Assembly (NCBI GenBank): GCA_903858935.1
Contig: CAIOKO010000091.1
Coordinates: 1-58,022, forward strand
DNA: 58,022 nt
Direction of reading: 5' to 3'
From: an uncultured Schlesneria sp.
GTDB lineage: Bacteria; Planctomycetota; Planctomycetia; Planctomycetales; Planctomycetaceae
Part shown: positions 40,849-49,805 of the stretch, piece after piece
How positions within the stretch are numbered: position 1 is the first letter of the stretch
Layout of the letters: each line of letters begins with the position of its first letter
Translations under genes and position numbers: made by a program
Notes under the pieces: model-generated
Databases searched by the model: none
What the model was told of the DNA's origin: nothing
What the model saw: only the letters and a program-made list of their open reading frames with translations

Positions 40849-41052
40849 ATGTTGGTGCTCTCTCGAAAGCCAGGCGAAAAGATTTTGATTGGTGATAACG
40901 TGACGGTCACGATTGTTCGCATCGGTCCCAACACCGTGCGGATTGGCATCGAGGCTCCGCGTGACATGAACATTGTTCGCGAAGAGCTCTGCGAGCATGC
41001 TGGCCACATTGACGAACAGGTTAATGGCCATAGCGAAACTGACTCTCTATAA
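40849..41052 (+). CDS. csrA: carbon storage regulator
   Basis: The 67-residue protein is a CsrA/RsmA RNA-binding dimer: MLVLSRKPGEKILIGDNVTV and VRIGIEAPRDMNIVREEL are family hallmarks, including the Arg44-region RNA-contact residues. It binds GGA motifs in mRNA leaders and controls translation and stability. AGGAAAGGGG precedes the ATG. The frame is open further upstream to 40696, but the family N-terminus fixes the start. No fliW or flagellar genes are adjacent. Confidence 0.95.
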   Translation: MLVLSRKPGEKILIGDNVTVTIVRIGPNTVRIGIEAPRDMNIVREELCEHAGHIDEQVNGHSETDSL

Positions 41053-41086
41053 CGAGTCAGCTAACTCTTTAGCGATGAATTTTTAG

Positions 41087-41122
41087 AACCAGCGTGGCAC
41101 AATAGCCTCGCTGGTTTTTTTT
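41087..41122 (+). terminator. rho-independent terminator after csrA
   Basis: AACCAGCG and CGCTGGTT form the stem, with a 14-base loop and a run of T residues (TTTTTTTT) directly after. Confidence 0.9.
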
Positions 41123-41163
41123 ACGAACCTGTCGCTCAAACCCTCGATCAGGAGCATTCCACC

Positions 41164-42555
41164 ATGTTGACCCTCGCCGGTTCTGGTTCGACGCATACGT
41201 GCGATGGCGTGTCGCGCCGCGACTTCATGCAGGTGGGGACATTGGGAGCGATCGGTCTTTCGATGGCCGACATTTCCGCGATCGAGGCCCGGGCCGCTGA
41301 AGCGAGTTCTCAGCGAACAGGAAAAGATGACAGATCATGCATCATGATCTTCAATCTGGGTGCGCCGAGCCAACTTGACACCTTCGACCCCAAGCCGGAT
41401 GCGCCGCGTGAAATCCGCGGTCCGTTTCAGCCGATTGCTACGAAATCTCCTGAAATCCAGATCAGCGAGATTTTCCCAAAACATGCCGCACTGGCTGACC
41501 ACATCTCTTTCGTGAGAAGTTGCAATCATGGCGCTCCGGCAGTGCACGACGCCGGATGGCAGATGATGCAGACGGGCCGTTTTTTTACCGGCGGCGTCAA
41601 CACGCCTCACGTGGGAAGCGTGACGGCCTATCGAATGGGACGCAAAACAGACCTTCCGCCGTTCGTCGTGCTGCCCGAATTGATGGGCTCAGGGGGTGGA
41701 AATATGCCGAATGGCCAATCTGGCGGGTTTCTGGGAAAGGCCTACGACCCGTTTTCCCTGAATGCTGATCCCTCAAAACCGGATTTCACTGTCCCAGACT
41801 TATTACCACCGAAACAAATTGGCGAAGCTCGATTGCAACGGCGGCAAAAGCTACGTGAAGTCGTTGATCAAACCATTTCCGGTTTCGAAAAGAGTGAAAA
41901 CGCTCAACTGATCGACAGCAGCTTTCAGTCTGCCTTTCGGATCATTTCAAGTCCCCAGGCAAGACAAGCCTTCGACCTTTCGAAGGAACCGACTTCTGTA
42001 CGCGAACGTTATGGAATGAATCGATTTGGCCAATGTTGTTTACTGGCCAGGCGTCTGGTCGAAGCGGGAGTCCGGTTTGTCACAATCAACACGTTTTTGA
42101 CTGTCTTCAACGAAGTCACCTGGGACATTCATGGGACGCTGCCATTTACATCCATTGAAGGGATGAAAAATATTGTCGCACCAATGTACGACCAGGGATA
42201 CAGTGCGCTGATCGAAGATCTCGTCCAGCGCGGTTTGATCGGGAATACACTGGTTTGCAACCTGGCAGAATTTGGTCGCACGCCGCGCGTGAACCCTGCC
42301 GGGGGCCGTGATCACTGGCCGCAGTGCTGGACAGTTTACTTTGCCGGGGGCGGAGTAAAAGGGGGGCGAGTGATCGGCCGGAGCGATCCGGTTGGTGGAT
42401 ATCCGGCGGAACGTCCAGTCACTCCCCCCGATGTGGTGGCGACGATTTTTCACAGCCTGGGCTTCAACGTGGAAGAAATTCTGCCCGGACCTGCCGGCCG
42501 CCCATTCCCGCTGGCAGATTCAGGCACCAAGCCAATTCTTGAGCTGTTTACGTAA
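41164..42555 (+). CDS. DUF1501 domain-containing protein (Tat-exported)
   Basis: The 463-residue protein has a twin-arginine signal (SRRDFMQVGTLGAIGLSMAD) and the DUF1501 fold, a sulfatase/alkaline phosphatase-like family very common in planctomycetes: IMIFNLGAPSQLDTFDPKPD, SCNHGAPAVHDAGWQMMQTG, LVCNLAEFGRTPRVNPAGGRDHW and PPDVVATIFHSLGFN. It should be exported folded. The biochemical role is not established; a partner cytochrome/DUF1549-DUF1553 gene often sits beside it, but none is present here. Confidence 0.95.
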   Translation: MLTLAGSGSTHTCDGVSRRDFMQVGTLGAIGLSMADISAIEARAAEASSQRTGKDDRSCIMIFNLGAPSQLDTFDPKPDAPREIRGPFQPIATKSPEIQISEIFPKHAALADHISFVRSCNHGAPAVHDAGWQMMQTGRFFTGGVNTPHVGSVTAYRMGRKTDLPPFVVLPELMGSGGGNMPNGQSGGFLGKAYDPFSLNADPSKPDFTVPDLLPPKQIGEARLQRRQKLREVVDQTISGFEKSENAQLIDSSFQSAFRIISSPQARQAFDLSKEPTSVRERYGMNRFGQCCLLARRLVEAGVRFVTINTFLTVFNEVTWDIHGTLPFTSIEGMKNIVAPMYDQGYSALIEDLVQRGLIGNTLVCNLAEFGRTPRVNPAGGRDHWPQCWTVYFAGGGVKGGRVIGRSDPVGGYPAERPVTPPDVVATIFHSLGFNVEEILPGPAGRPFPLADSGTKPILELFT

Positions 42556-42558
42556 AAA

Positions 42559-42624
42559 ACCCTTCGCGAGCCGACGGCTTCAGACAACGTTTTAAGTTGT
42601 CTGAATACGCTGGCTGCGAAGGGT
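42559..42624. terminator. branched hairpin terminator between convergent genes
   Basis: Outer arms ACCCTTCGC..GCC / GGC.TGCGAAGGGT enclose an inner perfect stem TTCAGACAAC/GTTGTCTGAA. On the minus strand the outer stem is followed by TTTTTT, so it mainly ends the lipoprotein transcript from the right. Confidence 0.75.
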
Positions 42625-42771
42625 CCGTCCCCCCCCGGCATCGAAGACCTTTTGGTCAACGACGCACGAGTAGCTTAGTTTGAGTCCGCCCGGGTTTGAA
42701 AAACCAGGCAACTCAATTGAATGACATTGAGAATTTTACCCCGACATGCACTGTAAACGATTACACTTGGG

Positions 42772-43020
42772 TTAATACCCGGTGTCTTCGTTCAAACCTT
42801 GTTGAGAGGCCAAGCGGTCAGCCTTATATCGCTCGAGAGCTCGAATCTGATTCGAAAGCTTCTGCTCAGGCCCCTTTGGGAAGTACTGAACATCGTCGTC
42901 GAGGTAGTAGGCAGATGGCAAGGTTTGGCCGCCCATCGTAGTCTGCAGGCAACCGACCGATGTCGCTGACATCAGCAATCCTGCCATCAGATGCATGTGC
43001 CAGACCGATTTCGCTTTCAT
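42772..43020 (-). CDS. small planctomycete-type lipoprotein
   Basis: From ATG 43020 (AAGGA upstream) the 82-residue product has a lipoprotein signal peptide (AGLLMSATSVGC, lipidated Cys24) and a short mature region with LPSAYYLDDDVQYFPKGPE, followed by a charged helix. Short secreted proteins with this LPS-x-YYL-x-DD-x-QYF pattern recur in planctomycete genomes in my recollection. The function is unknown. An open frame upstream to 43116 is rejected because it would bury the signal peptide. Confidence 0.75.
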   Translation of the reverse strand: MKAKSVWHMHLMAGLLMSATSVGCLQTTMGGQTLPSAYYLDDDVQYFPKGPEQKLSNQIRALERYKADRLASQQGLNEDTGY

Positions 43021-43387
43021 AGCAACATCCTTGCACGACAAAGTCCCCGCGAAAACATCGCGGCGTTCCCAAGTAAAATCGGCCATTACAACCCGAATCT
43101 TTCGTAGAATCGGCACAAAACTCCAGATTTGTCATGTAATGCGATTTTTGCAGGCAAAATCTCGAAAGCTTACGGGCAGAGAGGCATCCCATTTTACGCA
43201 GGTCGCCAAAACAAAACACCAGGACTGGGGAAAGCGTTATCGATTAGTTGTATCACCGCATCCGAGACTTCCCCGATGCAGACCGCGCCATACAACAACC
43301 TTTATGTTTTTTTCGCGTGCCGCGACGATTCTCAACACAAGGGTGCGGTGCCTGCCGTTCGATCCCAGATTTCCCACCATCGTCAAC
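43021..43387. other. intergenic region between two minus-strand genes
   Basis: No gene or strong signal is seen. A long plus-strand frame crossing this spacer (42995-43816) is the antisense of the haem protein gene and has no family features. Confidence 0.4.
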
Positions 43388-43999
43388 TCAATCAGTTTTT
43401 CCAGAATCAACTTCAATCGGAACGCTAATAACCAGACCGGCAAACCGTGGCTTCCTGGACGAAGACTGAATCAGCCCTTCGTGACAACTGAGACAACCCG
43501 AGTTGAGCGAGATGGCACCCGCTCGGCGATAGAAGCCGTCTTCAACGACCTCAATCGCCATTTTCCCTTCGGCCAGTTCCCTGGCAGCCCGTTTCTCGAA
43601 TTCAGTTTTGGGATCGTGATCGATACTCATTGCTTTCGTATTGACCGAGATCCAGCGGGCCTCAATTTTCGACTGATGCTTCATTTCGATAAAGATATCT
43701 TCCATCGCACGCGCAGGAATGGTCGCGCGTTCTCCGTGAAAATAGCGTCGATGAATGACATCGAGCGTGGCCGAATAAATTTCATGCATCTGCTTCGCAC
43801 GGTCGCGCGCGACTGATGTGTCAACACGAACGACTTCGGCTTGTGAACCGGATGCAGAAGCGTTGTTCTCTGCTGGTTTCGTGACATTCCGATCTTGCGG
43901 TTCGGCATAAAGTGCGATTGCAACACAGAGAACTCCGAACGCCCCCGCGAAGTTACCAGGCCCGATAAAGCATTTTGCTTTCATCTTGCAATTCCTCAT
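43388..43999 (-). CDS. DUF3365-like haem-binding sensor/cytochrome protein
   Basis: From ATG 43999 (GCAGGA upstream) the 203-residue product has an N-terminal membrane or signal segment (AGAFGVLCVAIALYA) and a periplasmic domain ending in a CxxCH haem-attachment site (NSGCLSCHEGLI). The central part (RWISVNTKAMSIDHDPKTEFE) fits the DUF3365/Tll0287-type domain, which carries c-type haem and is linked to gas or redox sensing. It lies directly downstream of the Rrf2 regulator gene (91 bases apart). Confidence 0.75.
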   Translation of the reverse strand: MRNCKMKAKCFIGPGNFAGAFGVLCVAIALYAEPQDRNVTKPAENNASASGSQAEVVRVDTSVARDRAKQMHEIYSATLDVIHRRYFHGERATIPARAMEDIFIEMKHQSKIEARWISVNTKAMSIDHDPKTEFEKRAARELAEGKMAIEVVEDGFYRRAGAISLNSGCLSCHEGLIQSSSRKPRFAGLVISVPIEVDSGKTD

Positions 44000-44088
44000 T
44001 GATTCCTGCTCGCAGGAACGTTTCCGTTTCGTGATCGTAAATGACCAAATCGGTCTCGATGTAGCGGCCAATGAGCGTGAGAAAATCC

Positions 44089-44517
44089 TTAGTGGAGGGG
44101 GATGTCACACAGTGGGATAAACTCACCTGTCGAACGCAACAGTTGCGCAATGGTCACGCGCGAGAAGGCTGCTTCTGTTGCGGCGTAGGCTCGGTCGATT
44201 TCCTGATGCAGTGGACAGAGGCTTGTGTGGGAAGGGAGACCTAGCGGGCAATGCCGAATTCGCTCCAGAGGTGCGACCGCATTGACAACATCCAGAATCG
44301 TGATTTTTTCGGATGACATGGCCAGGCCGTATCCCCCGCCCGGCCCCGACCGAGACTGCACTAACCCCGCATTCACCAGATCCTGTAACACCTTGTGAAG
44401 GTATCGACGCGGCACCTTGGTCTGCTCGGCCAGGACATCTGCGCGCTCGTTGCGGCCTGATTCCTGAGCGAGGCATGCGACTGTGCGAAGTGCATATTCC
44501 GCTGTTTTTGGCAGCAT
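44089..44517 (-). CDS. Rrf2-family transcriptional regulator
   Basis: The 142-residue protein has the Rrf2 winged helix ([15 protein letters not shown], then [19 protein letters not shown] and [12 protein letters not shown]) and possible Fe-S ligands Cys90 and Cys101 in [17 protein letters not shown]. The usual third Cys between them is absent; Cys137 or His may substitute. Members such as NsrR, IscR and RirA sense NO, Fe-S status or redox. It is divergent from the CxxCH protein gene, and a 42-bp dyad lies between them. It likely regulates itself and both haem genes; this is inference. Confidence 0.88.
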   Translation of the reverse strand: MLPKTAEYALRTVACLAQESGRNERADVLAEQTKVPRRYLHKVLQDLVNAGLVQSRSGPGGGYGLAMSSEKITILDVVNAVAPLERIRHCPLGLPSHTSLCPLHQEIDRAYAATEAAFSRVTIAQLLRSTGEFIPLCDIPLH

Positions 44518-44620
44518 TTCGTCTCCTCATGAGCCGCCACGGGCGGTTTGCCAGGAGCTGCCGCTCCATGAATACGAGGAACGGTGCGAACACGTCCGAC
44601 GACAAGTTCCTCATTCAATC

Positions 44621-44662
44621 CTGATTGCAATTCTACACCCGAAGGTATAGAATTGCAATCAG
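44621..44662. promoter_or_regulatory. 42-bp dyad between divergent Rrf2 and cytochrome genes
   Basis: CTGATTGCAATTCTACACC is followed by CGAA and the complementary GGTATAGAATTGCAATCAG, with one mismatch in 19. It lies 104 bases from the Rrf2 start and 73 bases from the opposite gene start. Between divergent genes it cannot be a terminator, so it is a candidate operator for the Rrf2 protein. Confidence 0.6.
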
Positions 44663-44734
44663 AAGCTTACAAAGGTGATGACCAACACCATGTCATACTG
44701 ATCTCGGCTCGGAGAATTCAACAGGGAGGCGAGA

Positions 44735-46036
44735 ATGCGTGTCATTGCACTCTTCCAATGTCTTCTGGCCATTGTTCACTTGGCCATTGCGTCCGACCTG
44801 CGTGCCGACGACGATTTTGAGTGGCCGCCGATTTCGTATAGCACCTCCACACCAGAGAATTGCATCTCCAGGTTGCAGGACCGACTCGATCGTGACGAGC
44901 TTCAGCTGGAGCATCATGAGACCTTCGGTTACTTGCCAGCAGTACTTAAGGCGCTGGAAGTACCGATTGCGTCGCAGATGTTTGTTTTCTCGAAAACCAG
45001 CCTGCAAGTTCGGTATATCACCCCACGAACACCGAGAGCGATCTATTTCAACGACGATGTCTATGTCGGTTATTGCCAGAGGGGAGACGTGCTGGAGATT
45101 TCGGCCGTCGATCCTCAATTGGGAACGGCCTTCTACACACTCGATCAACGATCAGAGGTCAAACCAAAATTTGAACGCCGAGTTGATAACTGCCTGGTTT
45201 GCCATAGCTCCTACCGTACCGAAGCGGTTCCCGGCCACCTTATTCGATCGTTATTTATTGATGCGGGTGGCCAACCGATCTTCTCAGCAAGAAGTCGCTC
45301 GGTTGACCACACAACCCCGATGGATCAACGTTGGGGCGGCTGGTACGTCACGGGGACTCACGGATCTCAGAAACACATTGGCAATCTGATTCTTAAAACG
45401 CGAAATGTTCCGGAACCTGTCGATAACACTGCCGGGCATAACGTCTCCGAACTTAACGATCGACTGGACGTGAAGAAATATCTGTCGCCACACAGCGACA
45501 TTGTGGCACTGATGCTGCTCGAACATCAGGCCCTGGTACACAATCGCCTGACGAAAGCCAACTTCGACACCCGTCAGGCGGTTGACTACGACATCATGAT
45601 GAATCGGACGTTGGAGAAGCCGGAAGCAACCCAGTCCGAAACCACAACACGTCGAATCAAAAGCACTGGAGATCGCCTGGTTGAGGCGTTTTTGTTAGTT
45701 CGCGAAGCAAAACTGACCGAGCCGATCAAAGGGACCTCCGGCTATGCCGAGCAATTTCAAAAGCGCGGCCCCCACGATACCCAGGGACGATCGTTGCGCG
45801 ATCTGGATCTGACGACGCGAATGTTCAAATACCCGTGCAGCTATCTGATCTACTCAGAGGCATTCGACAGGCTTCCTCGCCCGTCAAAGGACTATGTCTG
45901 GCAGCGTCTGTGGGACGTTCTTTCCGGCAACGACCCCTCAGGCAATTTCGCCCATCTTACAGCGGCGGACCGGCAATCAATCATCGAGATCCTCCGCGAC
46001 ACGAAAAGCGATCTTCCAACTTATTGGAAGCAGTGA
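44735..46036 (+). CDS. secreted c-type cytochrome-like protein
   Basis: The 433-residue protein has a signal peptide (VIALFQCLLAIVHLAIAS), a single CxxCH site (DNCLVCHSSYRTEA, about residue 153), and a long His-, Arg- and Asp-rich body with several possible distal ligands (HGSQKHIGN, SPHSDIVALMLLEHQ). GGGAGGCGAGA gives a strong ribosome-binding site at ATG 44735. No named domain is recognised beyond cytochrome c-type haem binding. It is divergent from the Rrf2 gene, suggesting a redox- or NO-controlled periplasmic electron-transfer role. Confidence 0.7.
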   Translation: MRVIALFQCLLAIVHLAIASDLRADDDFEWPPISYSTSTPENCISRLQDRLDRDELQLEHHETFGYLPAVLKALEVPIASQMFVFSKTSLQVRYITPRTPRAIYFNDDVYVGYCQRGDVLEISAVDPQLGTAFYTLDQRSEVKPKFERRVDNCLVCHSSYRTEAVPGHLIRSLFIDAGGQPIFSARSRSVDHTTPMDQRWGGWYVTGTHGSQKHIGNLILKTRNVPEPVDNTAGHNVSELNDRLDVKKYLSPHSDIVALMLLEHQALVHNRLTKANFDTRQAVDYDIMMNRTLEKPEATQSETTTRRIKSTGDRLVEAFLLVREAKLTEPIKGTSGYAEQFQKRGPHDTQGRSLRDLDLTTRMFKYPCSYLIYSEAFDRLPRPSKDYVWQRLWDVLSGNDPSGNFAHLTAADRQSIIEILRDTKSDLPTYWKQ

Positions 46037-46674
46037 AACAATCGCGAAATACGAAGGACAGTGAGATTGCACGCGAGATCTGGTGCGTGCGACGCAGAAG
46101 TTCGCCACACGTGTTCTCTTTATGCCGGATGCGTTACAGCCATTAGCCGTTGGCTGAACGGGAGTAACGCCAACGGTATCGATCACGTCGCAAATTATCG
46201 AATACCGGCGGAATTCAAAACTCTTTCAGCGTTTTGCTGTAGTTTATTATCATCGTTTAATCGATGAGTGTCGTCGACTCGGTCCCGGTGGTGTCGCGGG
46301 GCTCGGCCAAAACTATTTTCATGAGCAGCTTCCAAACGTTAAGAAAGTACTCGTGGCCCCCTTGACTTGCGACAAAATTTCTTTTATTCTTATGTCGCAT
46401 TATTAACAGAGACGAAGAAAATCGAGTGGACTCACTTGAAACCAATTTCGCCATCATCGCTCCGATGTTGTCGATTTTGAATGACTTCTGTTTGCGTAAA
46501 CTGTTTTTAGGAACGGGCAAAAGCCCATCGTGCGGGTTCTGGTTTGGCAAGGATTCCAAATCCAAGACCTGAAGATGACATTTGATCTTTGAAATCTTGG
46601 AATGAATTACGGATCGCCCCCGCTGCCATCAACAGGAGCGGGCTGGTCCGTGTGGCGCCGAAGCGGCGAGAGAG
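46037..46674. other. non-coding region before the hairpin and repeats
   Basis: This 638-base stretch contains no convincing gene. Small frames (for example 46257-46565 minus) have no family features. Confidence 0.4.
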
Positions 46675-46751
46675 TAATCAAGAGAGAGTGGTAAGTAGAT
46701 AAGAATCAAAGAATTCTTTGATTTGGTCTACCTACTGCCCTCTCCTGATTA
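46675..46751. other. long imperfect hairpin
   Basis: Arms of 37 and 36 bases flank an AATT loop, with 28 Watson-Crick pairs in total; the innermost stem is AATCAAAG/CTTTGATT and the outermost TAATCA/TGATTA. Several mismatches on the plus strand become G-U pairs on the minus strand. It may be a structured RNA, a terminator or a mobile-element remnant. Confidence 0.5.
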
Positions 46752-46771
46752 ATTTTCTGCCCCGTTCGGCA

Positions 46772-47755
46772 GTGGGGCCTCGAAGACTCGGCTGCGTCCG
46801 CGAGTTTTTCGAAACTCCAATATAGTTCATCCATGGTTGCGCAAATGCCGTCATCGTTGAGCTACCTCGTCACCCGAGACCGGCAGCGAGAAGCCGCGAC
46901 TCCGGCCTGGCCATCGTCGCGCACCATAGTTGCCCAAGCTTTCAGATGACCGAAAAGTCGAAAAAAGCCTCTTTTCTTGCAATGTTGCCCAACAATCCCA
47001 TAGTTGCCCAAGTTCTTTTGACGGACTTTTCAACCAGAAAGAATTTAACCACGGATAACACTGATGGTCACGGATCGGAAAAGACGAAGATGTCGGCTTC
47101 CCTTTATCCGTGCTCATCCGCGTTATCCGTGGTTAGAAACCTTGTATTCTCAAGACTTTGCGTTGGTTCTGGTGGGCCTCGAAGACTCGACCGCACCCTA
47201 CGGTTTCTCGAAAGTCTCATTCGGTTCGTCCATAGTTGCCCAAATGCCGTCGTCGTTGAGCGGCCTTGTCACCCGAGACCGGCAGCAAGAAGCCGCGACT
47301 CTGCCCTGGCCATCGTCGCGCACCATAGTTGCCCAAGCTTTCAGATGACCGAAAAGTCGAAAAAAGCCTCTTTTCTTGCAATGTTGCCCAACAATCCCAT
47401 AGTTGCCCAAGTTCTTTTGACGGACTTTTCAACAAGAAAGAATTTAACCACGGATAACACCGACGGGCACGGATCGGAGAAGACGAGGACGTCGGCTTGC
47501 CTTTATCAGTGCTCATCCGCGTTATCCGAGGTTAGAAACCTTGTATACTCCAGACTTTGCGTTGGTTCTGGTGGGCCTCGAAGACTCGACCGCACCCTAC
47601 AGTTTCTCGAAATTCTTATTCGGTTCGTCCATAGTTGCCCAAGCTTTCAGATGACGGAAAAGTCGAAATGGGCCCGTAATTTCCCAATGTTGCGCAAAAA
47701 CTCCCATAGTTGCCCAAATACTTGTGACAGGCTTTTCAACCAGAAAGAATTTCGC
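46772..47755. repeat. 399-bp tandem direct repeats with an interspersed 12-mer
   Basis: The sequence beginning CGAAGACTCG recurs at 46781, 47180 and 47579, an exact spacing of 399 bases. Copies one and two are nearly identical from about 46855; copy three is shortened and diverged. Inside lies an inverted repeat TAACCACGGATAAC/GTTATCCGTGGTTA (47046-47059 and 47122-47135; again 399 bases on, with one base changed). The 12-mer ATAGTTGCCCAA and variants occurs about eleven times. Because 399 is divisible by three, a long false frame runs through. Confidence 0.85.
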
Positions 47756-47890
47756 CTTGGATAGCGTGAGCCCAAGAGTCCACAGAGTGTTGAATAGAAA
47801 AAACAAGACGAATGCGGGTCTTACACCGCCTGGCTCGGCTAGGAGGAATGTCGGGCGACGACATTTTCTCATTCTCACGTTGGTCGAGCA

Positions 47891-48898
47891 CTAGGCGTTT
47901 GAGATCCATTCCTGAAATCGTGGCTCATCGACGTTTCGACCGCTGAGCACGACGACGACGTCACCTGTTCCGTCGAGCGGAACTTTACCGCTCAGTAACG
48001 CTGCGGTTGCAATCGCACCGGAGGGTTCGGTTCTCAGCCCGTGGTTTTCATACAGCCATTTCATCGCTTGGCGGGTTTCGAGATCGGGAACTGTCACCGC
48101 GTCGGTCAGGTACTTTTGGAGAATTGGCCAATTTTGTTCGCCGACATCGTATGAGAGCAACCCGTCGCAAATGCTTTTGGGATGATCGAGACGAACTCGA
48201 TGTCCTGCCGCCATCGACAAGCTGAAGTCATTCGCGCCCTCCGGCTCGACGCCAACGATTTTGGCTTCGGGAAATCCATCGGCAACCGCCAGCGCGTGAC
48301 CAGCCATCAGCCCTCCACCGCTGACCTGACAGAAAAAGTGCGACATTTCGCGTCCAAGACGACGTAGTTCGCGAACAATCTCCAGTCCACCCACGCCATT
48401 ACCGGCGATCACATTCAAATCATCGTAGGGAGAAGCCTGAACCGCCTGATGCTCATCGGCAAGTTTGCGAGTCAACTTATCCCGTTCGCCTGTTTCATGG
48501 TCGCGAGAAATATCATACGTCATCACCTCCGCCCCAAATGATCGAGTCAGCTGGAATTTCACCTTCGGTGCGGTTTCCGGCATCACCACAAGAACTCGCT
48601 TTTGAAACCGCATTCCGGCATACGAAATCCCTGATGCAAAGTTTCCTGACGAATGAGCGGCAACGGGACGATCTCCAATCCGTTCGAGATTTTTCGCCAT
48701 CCAGTTCAGCGCACCAAGCAGCTTGAATGAACCAACCGGTGTCCACCCATAATCCTTGATCCAGACCCGCCGCGTGTCGGGTAGCCCGAGCAATTTCTCG
48801 AGGGGATAAGATCGAATGAGAGGCGCCGGTGAAACGTGTTCGCGAATGACCGCTTCGGCGTCGAGCACATCGTCAATTGTCGCGATCTTCATATTCAT
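47891..48898 (-). CDS. PLP-dependent threonine/serine dehydratase-family enzyme
   Basis: The 335-residue enzyme is a fold-type II PLP protein: [14 protein letters not shown] with the Schiff-base Lys, [13 protein letters not shown] for phosphate and substrate contacts, [11 protein letters not shown] as the Gly-rich phosphate loop and VVLSGRN near the C-terminus. It may deaminate threonine or serine, or be a related lyase. ATG 48898 ([11 protein letters not shown]) overlaps the end of yacG by 26 bases in another frame. A start at 48928 lies deeper in yacG and is disfavoured. No ACT domain is present, so it is not the allosteric biosynthetic IlvA type. Confidence 0.85.
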   Translation of the reverse strand: MNMKIATIDDVLDAEAVIREHVSPAPLIRSYPLEKLLGLPDTRRVWIKDYGWTPVGSFKLLGALNWMAKNLERIGDRPVAAHSSGNFASGISYAGMRFQKRVLVVMPETAPKVKFQLTRSFGAEVMTYDISRDHETGERDKLTRKLADEHQAVQASPYDDLNVIAGNGVGGLEIVRELRRLGREMSHFFCQVSGGGLMAGHALAVADGFPEAKIVGVEPEGANDFSLSMAAGHRVRLDHPKSICDGLLSYDVGEQNWPILQKYLTDAVTVPDLETRQAMKWLYENHGLRTEPSGAIATAALLSGKVPLDGTGDVVVVLSGRNVDEPRFQEWISNA

Positions 48899-49130
48899 CT
48901 TGCATTCCTTGATCAGAGGAATCGTCAAACTCGGACTCGACTACCTCACTCGACGATTCTACCAACCGGGACGGATCGATCGCTTCCACAATCGCATATC
49001 GGCCTTCGCACCAGCGAATAAGATCAATCTCTTTGCACCGGCGACTGCAAAAAGGAGCGTACACCGCGCTGGCATCTGAAGCCGGCGGAACACTCTTCCC
49101 ACAAATCGGACACTCCGGCAACTTTATCAT
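48873..49130 (-). CDS. yacG: DNA gyrase inhibitor YacG-like zinc protein
   Basis: From ATG 49130 the 85-residue protein has the YacG zinc finger: CPICGK, then [21 protein letters not shown]. The extended acidic C-terminus ([11 protein letters not shown]) is typical. In E. coli YacG binds GyrB and inhibits gyrase. A TTG at 49145 is an alternative start. Its 3' end overlaps the following PLP enzyme gene, which suggests translational coupling. Confidence 0.85.
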   Translation of the reverse strand: MIKLPECPICGKSVPPASDASAVYAPFCSRRCKEIDLIRWCEGRYAIVEAIDPSRLVESSSEVVESEFDDSSDQGMQDEYEDRDN

Positions 49131-49264
49131 TTTCGTGCGCGTCAATCATGGGTTAAGAATAGGGATATCGCTTGCGCGTTGGATCATGGACCTGGAAGAG
49201 GGAAATTGCTTGCATGTTGAATTTTTCTTTGAATCAACCAAAGCCAAAGCAGGCTCACCCCAAC

Positions 49265-49576
49265 TTATTCGTGGGTCCCTTTTGCTGGTTTGCTTGGTTC
49301 GCTTTTCGACGACGAGCTTGAATCGGACTTGGGTGCCGAGTCCCCTCCGCCGGAAGCCTTCTTGTCTGCTTCAGCAGCCTTCTTGTACGAGTCGCTGCGG
49401 TAGTCGGTTAGATAAAAACCAGTCCCTTTGAAAATCAGCCCTGCACCTCCACCGATTTGACGCCGCGCTTTGGACTTGCCACAACTCGGACACTTCTTTG
49501 TTGGCTGTGCCTTGATCGACTGAAACTCTTCCCAGACATGTTCGCACGCATCGCATTTGTAATCGTAAGTGGGCAC
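49265..49576 (-). CDS. FmdB-type zinc ribbon protein
   Basis: The 103-residue product begins VPTYDYKCDAC, which is the usual MPTYDY start of FmdB regulators with GTG at 49576. Zinc ligands are Cys8/Cys11 and Cys29/Cys32 (CPSCG). A middle segment GTGFYLTDYRS is also typical. The C-terminus is Ser/Lys-rich and disordered. FmdB proteins are small putative regulators or RNA-associated factors; the exact role is unknown. A longer frame upstream to 49738 has no family support. Confidence 0.85.
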   Translation of the reverse strand: MPTYDYKCDACEHVWEEFQSIKAQPTKKCPSCGKSKARRQIGGGAGLIFKGTGFYLTDYRSDSYKKAAEADKKASGGGDSAPKSDSSSSSKSEPSKPAKGTHE

Positions 49577-49805
49577 GCCCCAGACTCCTGTACACGAAAA
49601 ACCGGATATTCTATTTACAGATGAAAAACCATCCTGATTCGATTCGCAAGGGTAAGAACCATTCTTCCAGGATTTCTGCCTCAAAAGTCTCGACTGAAAA
49701 TCGCGATTTTCCGCGCGAGTCCGATTGCGTTTATACAATCGGACTCGCCAAACCGCTTGAATAGAGACAACCTGATGAGCAAACTCGTCCCTGGAGGAGC
49801 CAATA

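Noticed and set aside
40525-41031. Minus-strand open frame covering csrA
   Set aside because: csrA on the plus strand is unmistakable, and the antisense product is not protein-like.
46946-47764. Plus-strand open frame of 272 codons through the repeats
   Set aside because: It is open only because the 399-bp repeat is a multiple of three; the product is the repeat translated, with no start signal or family.
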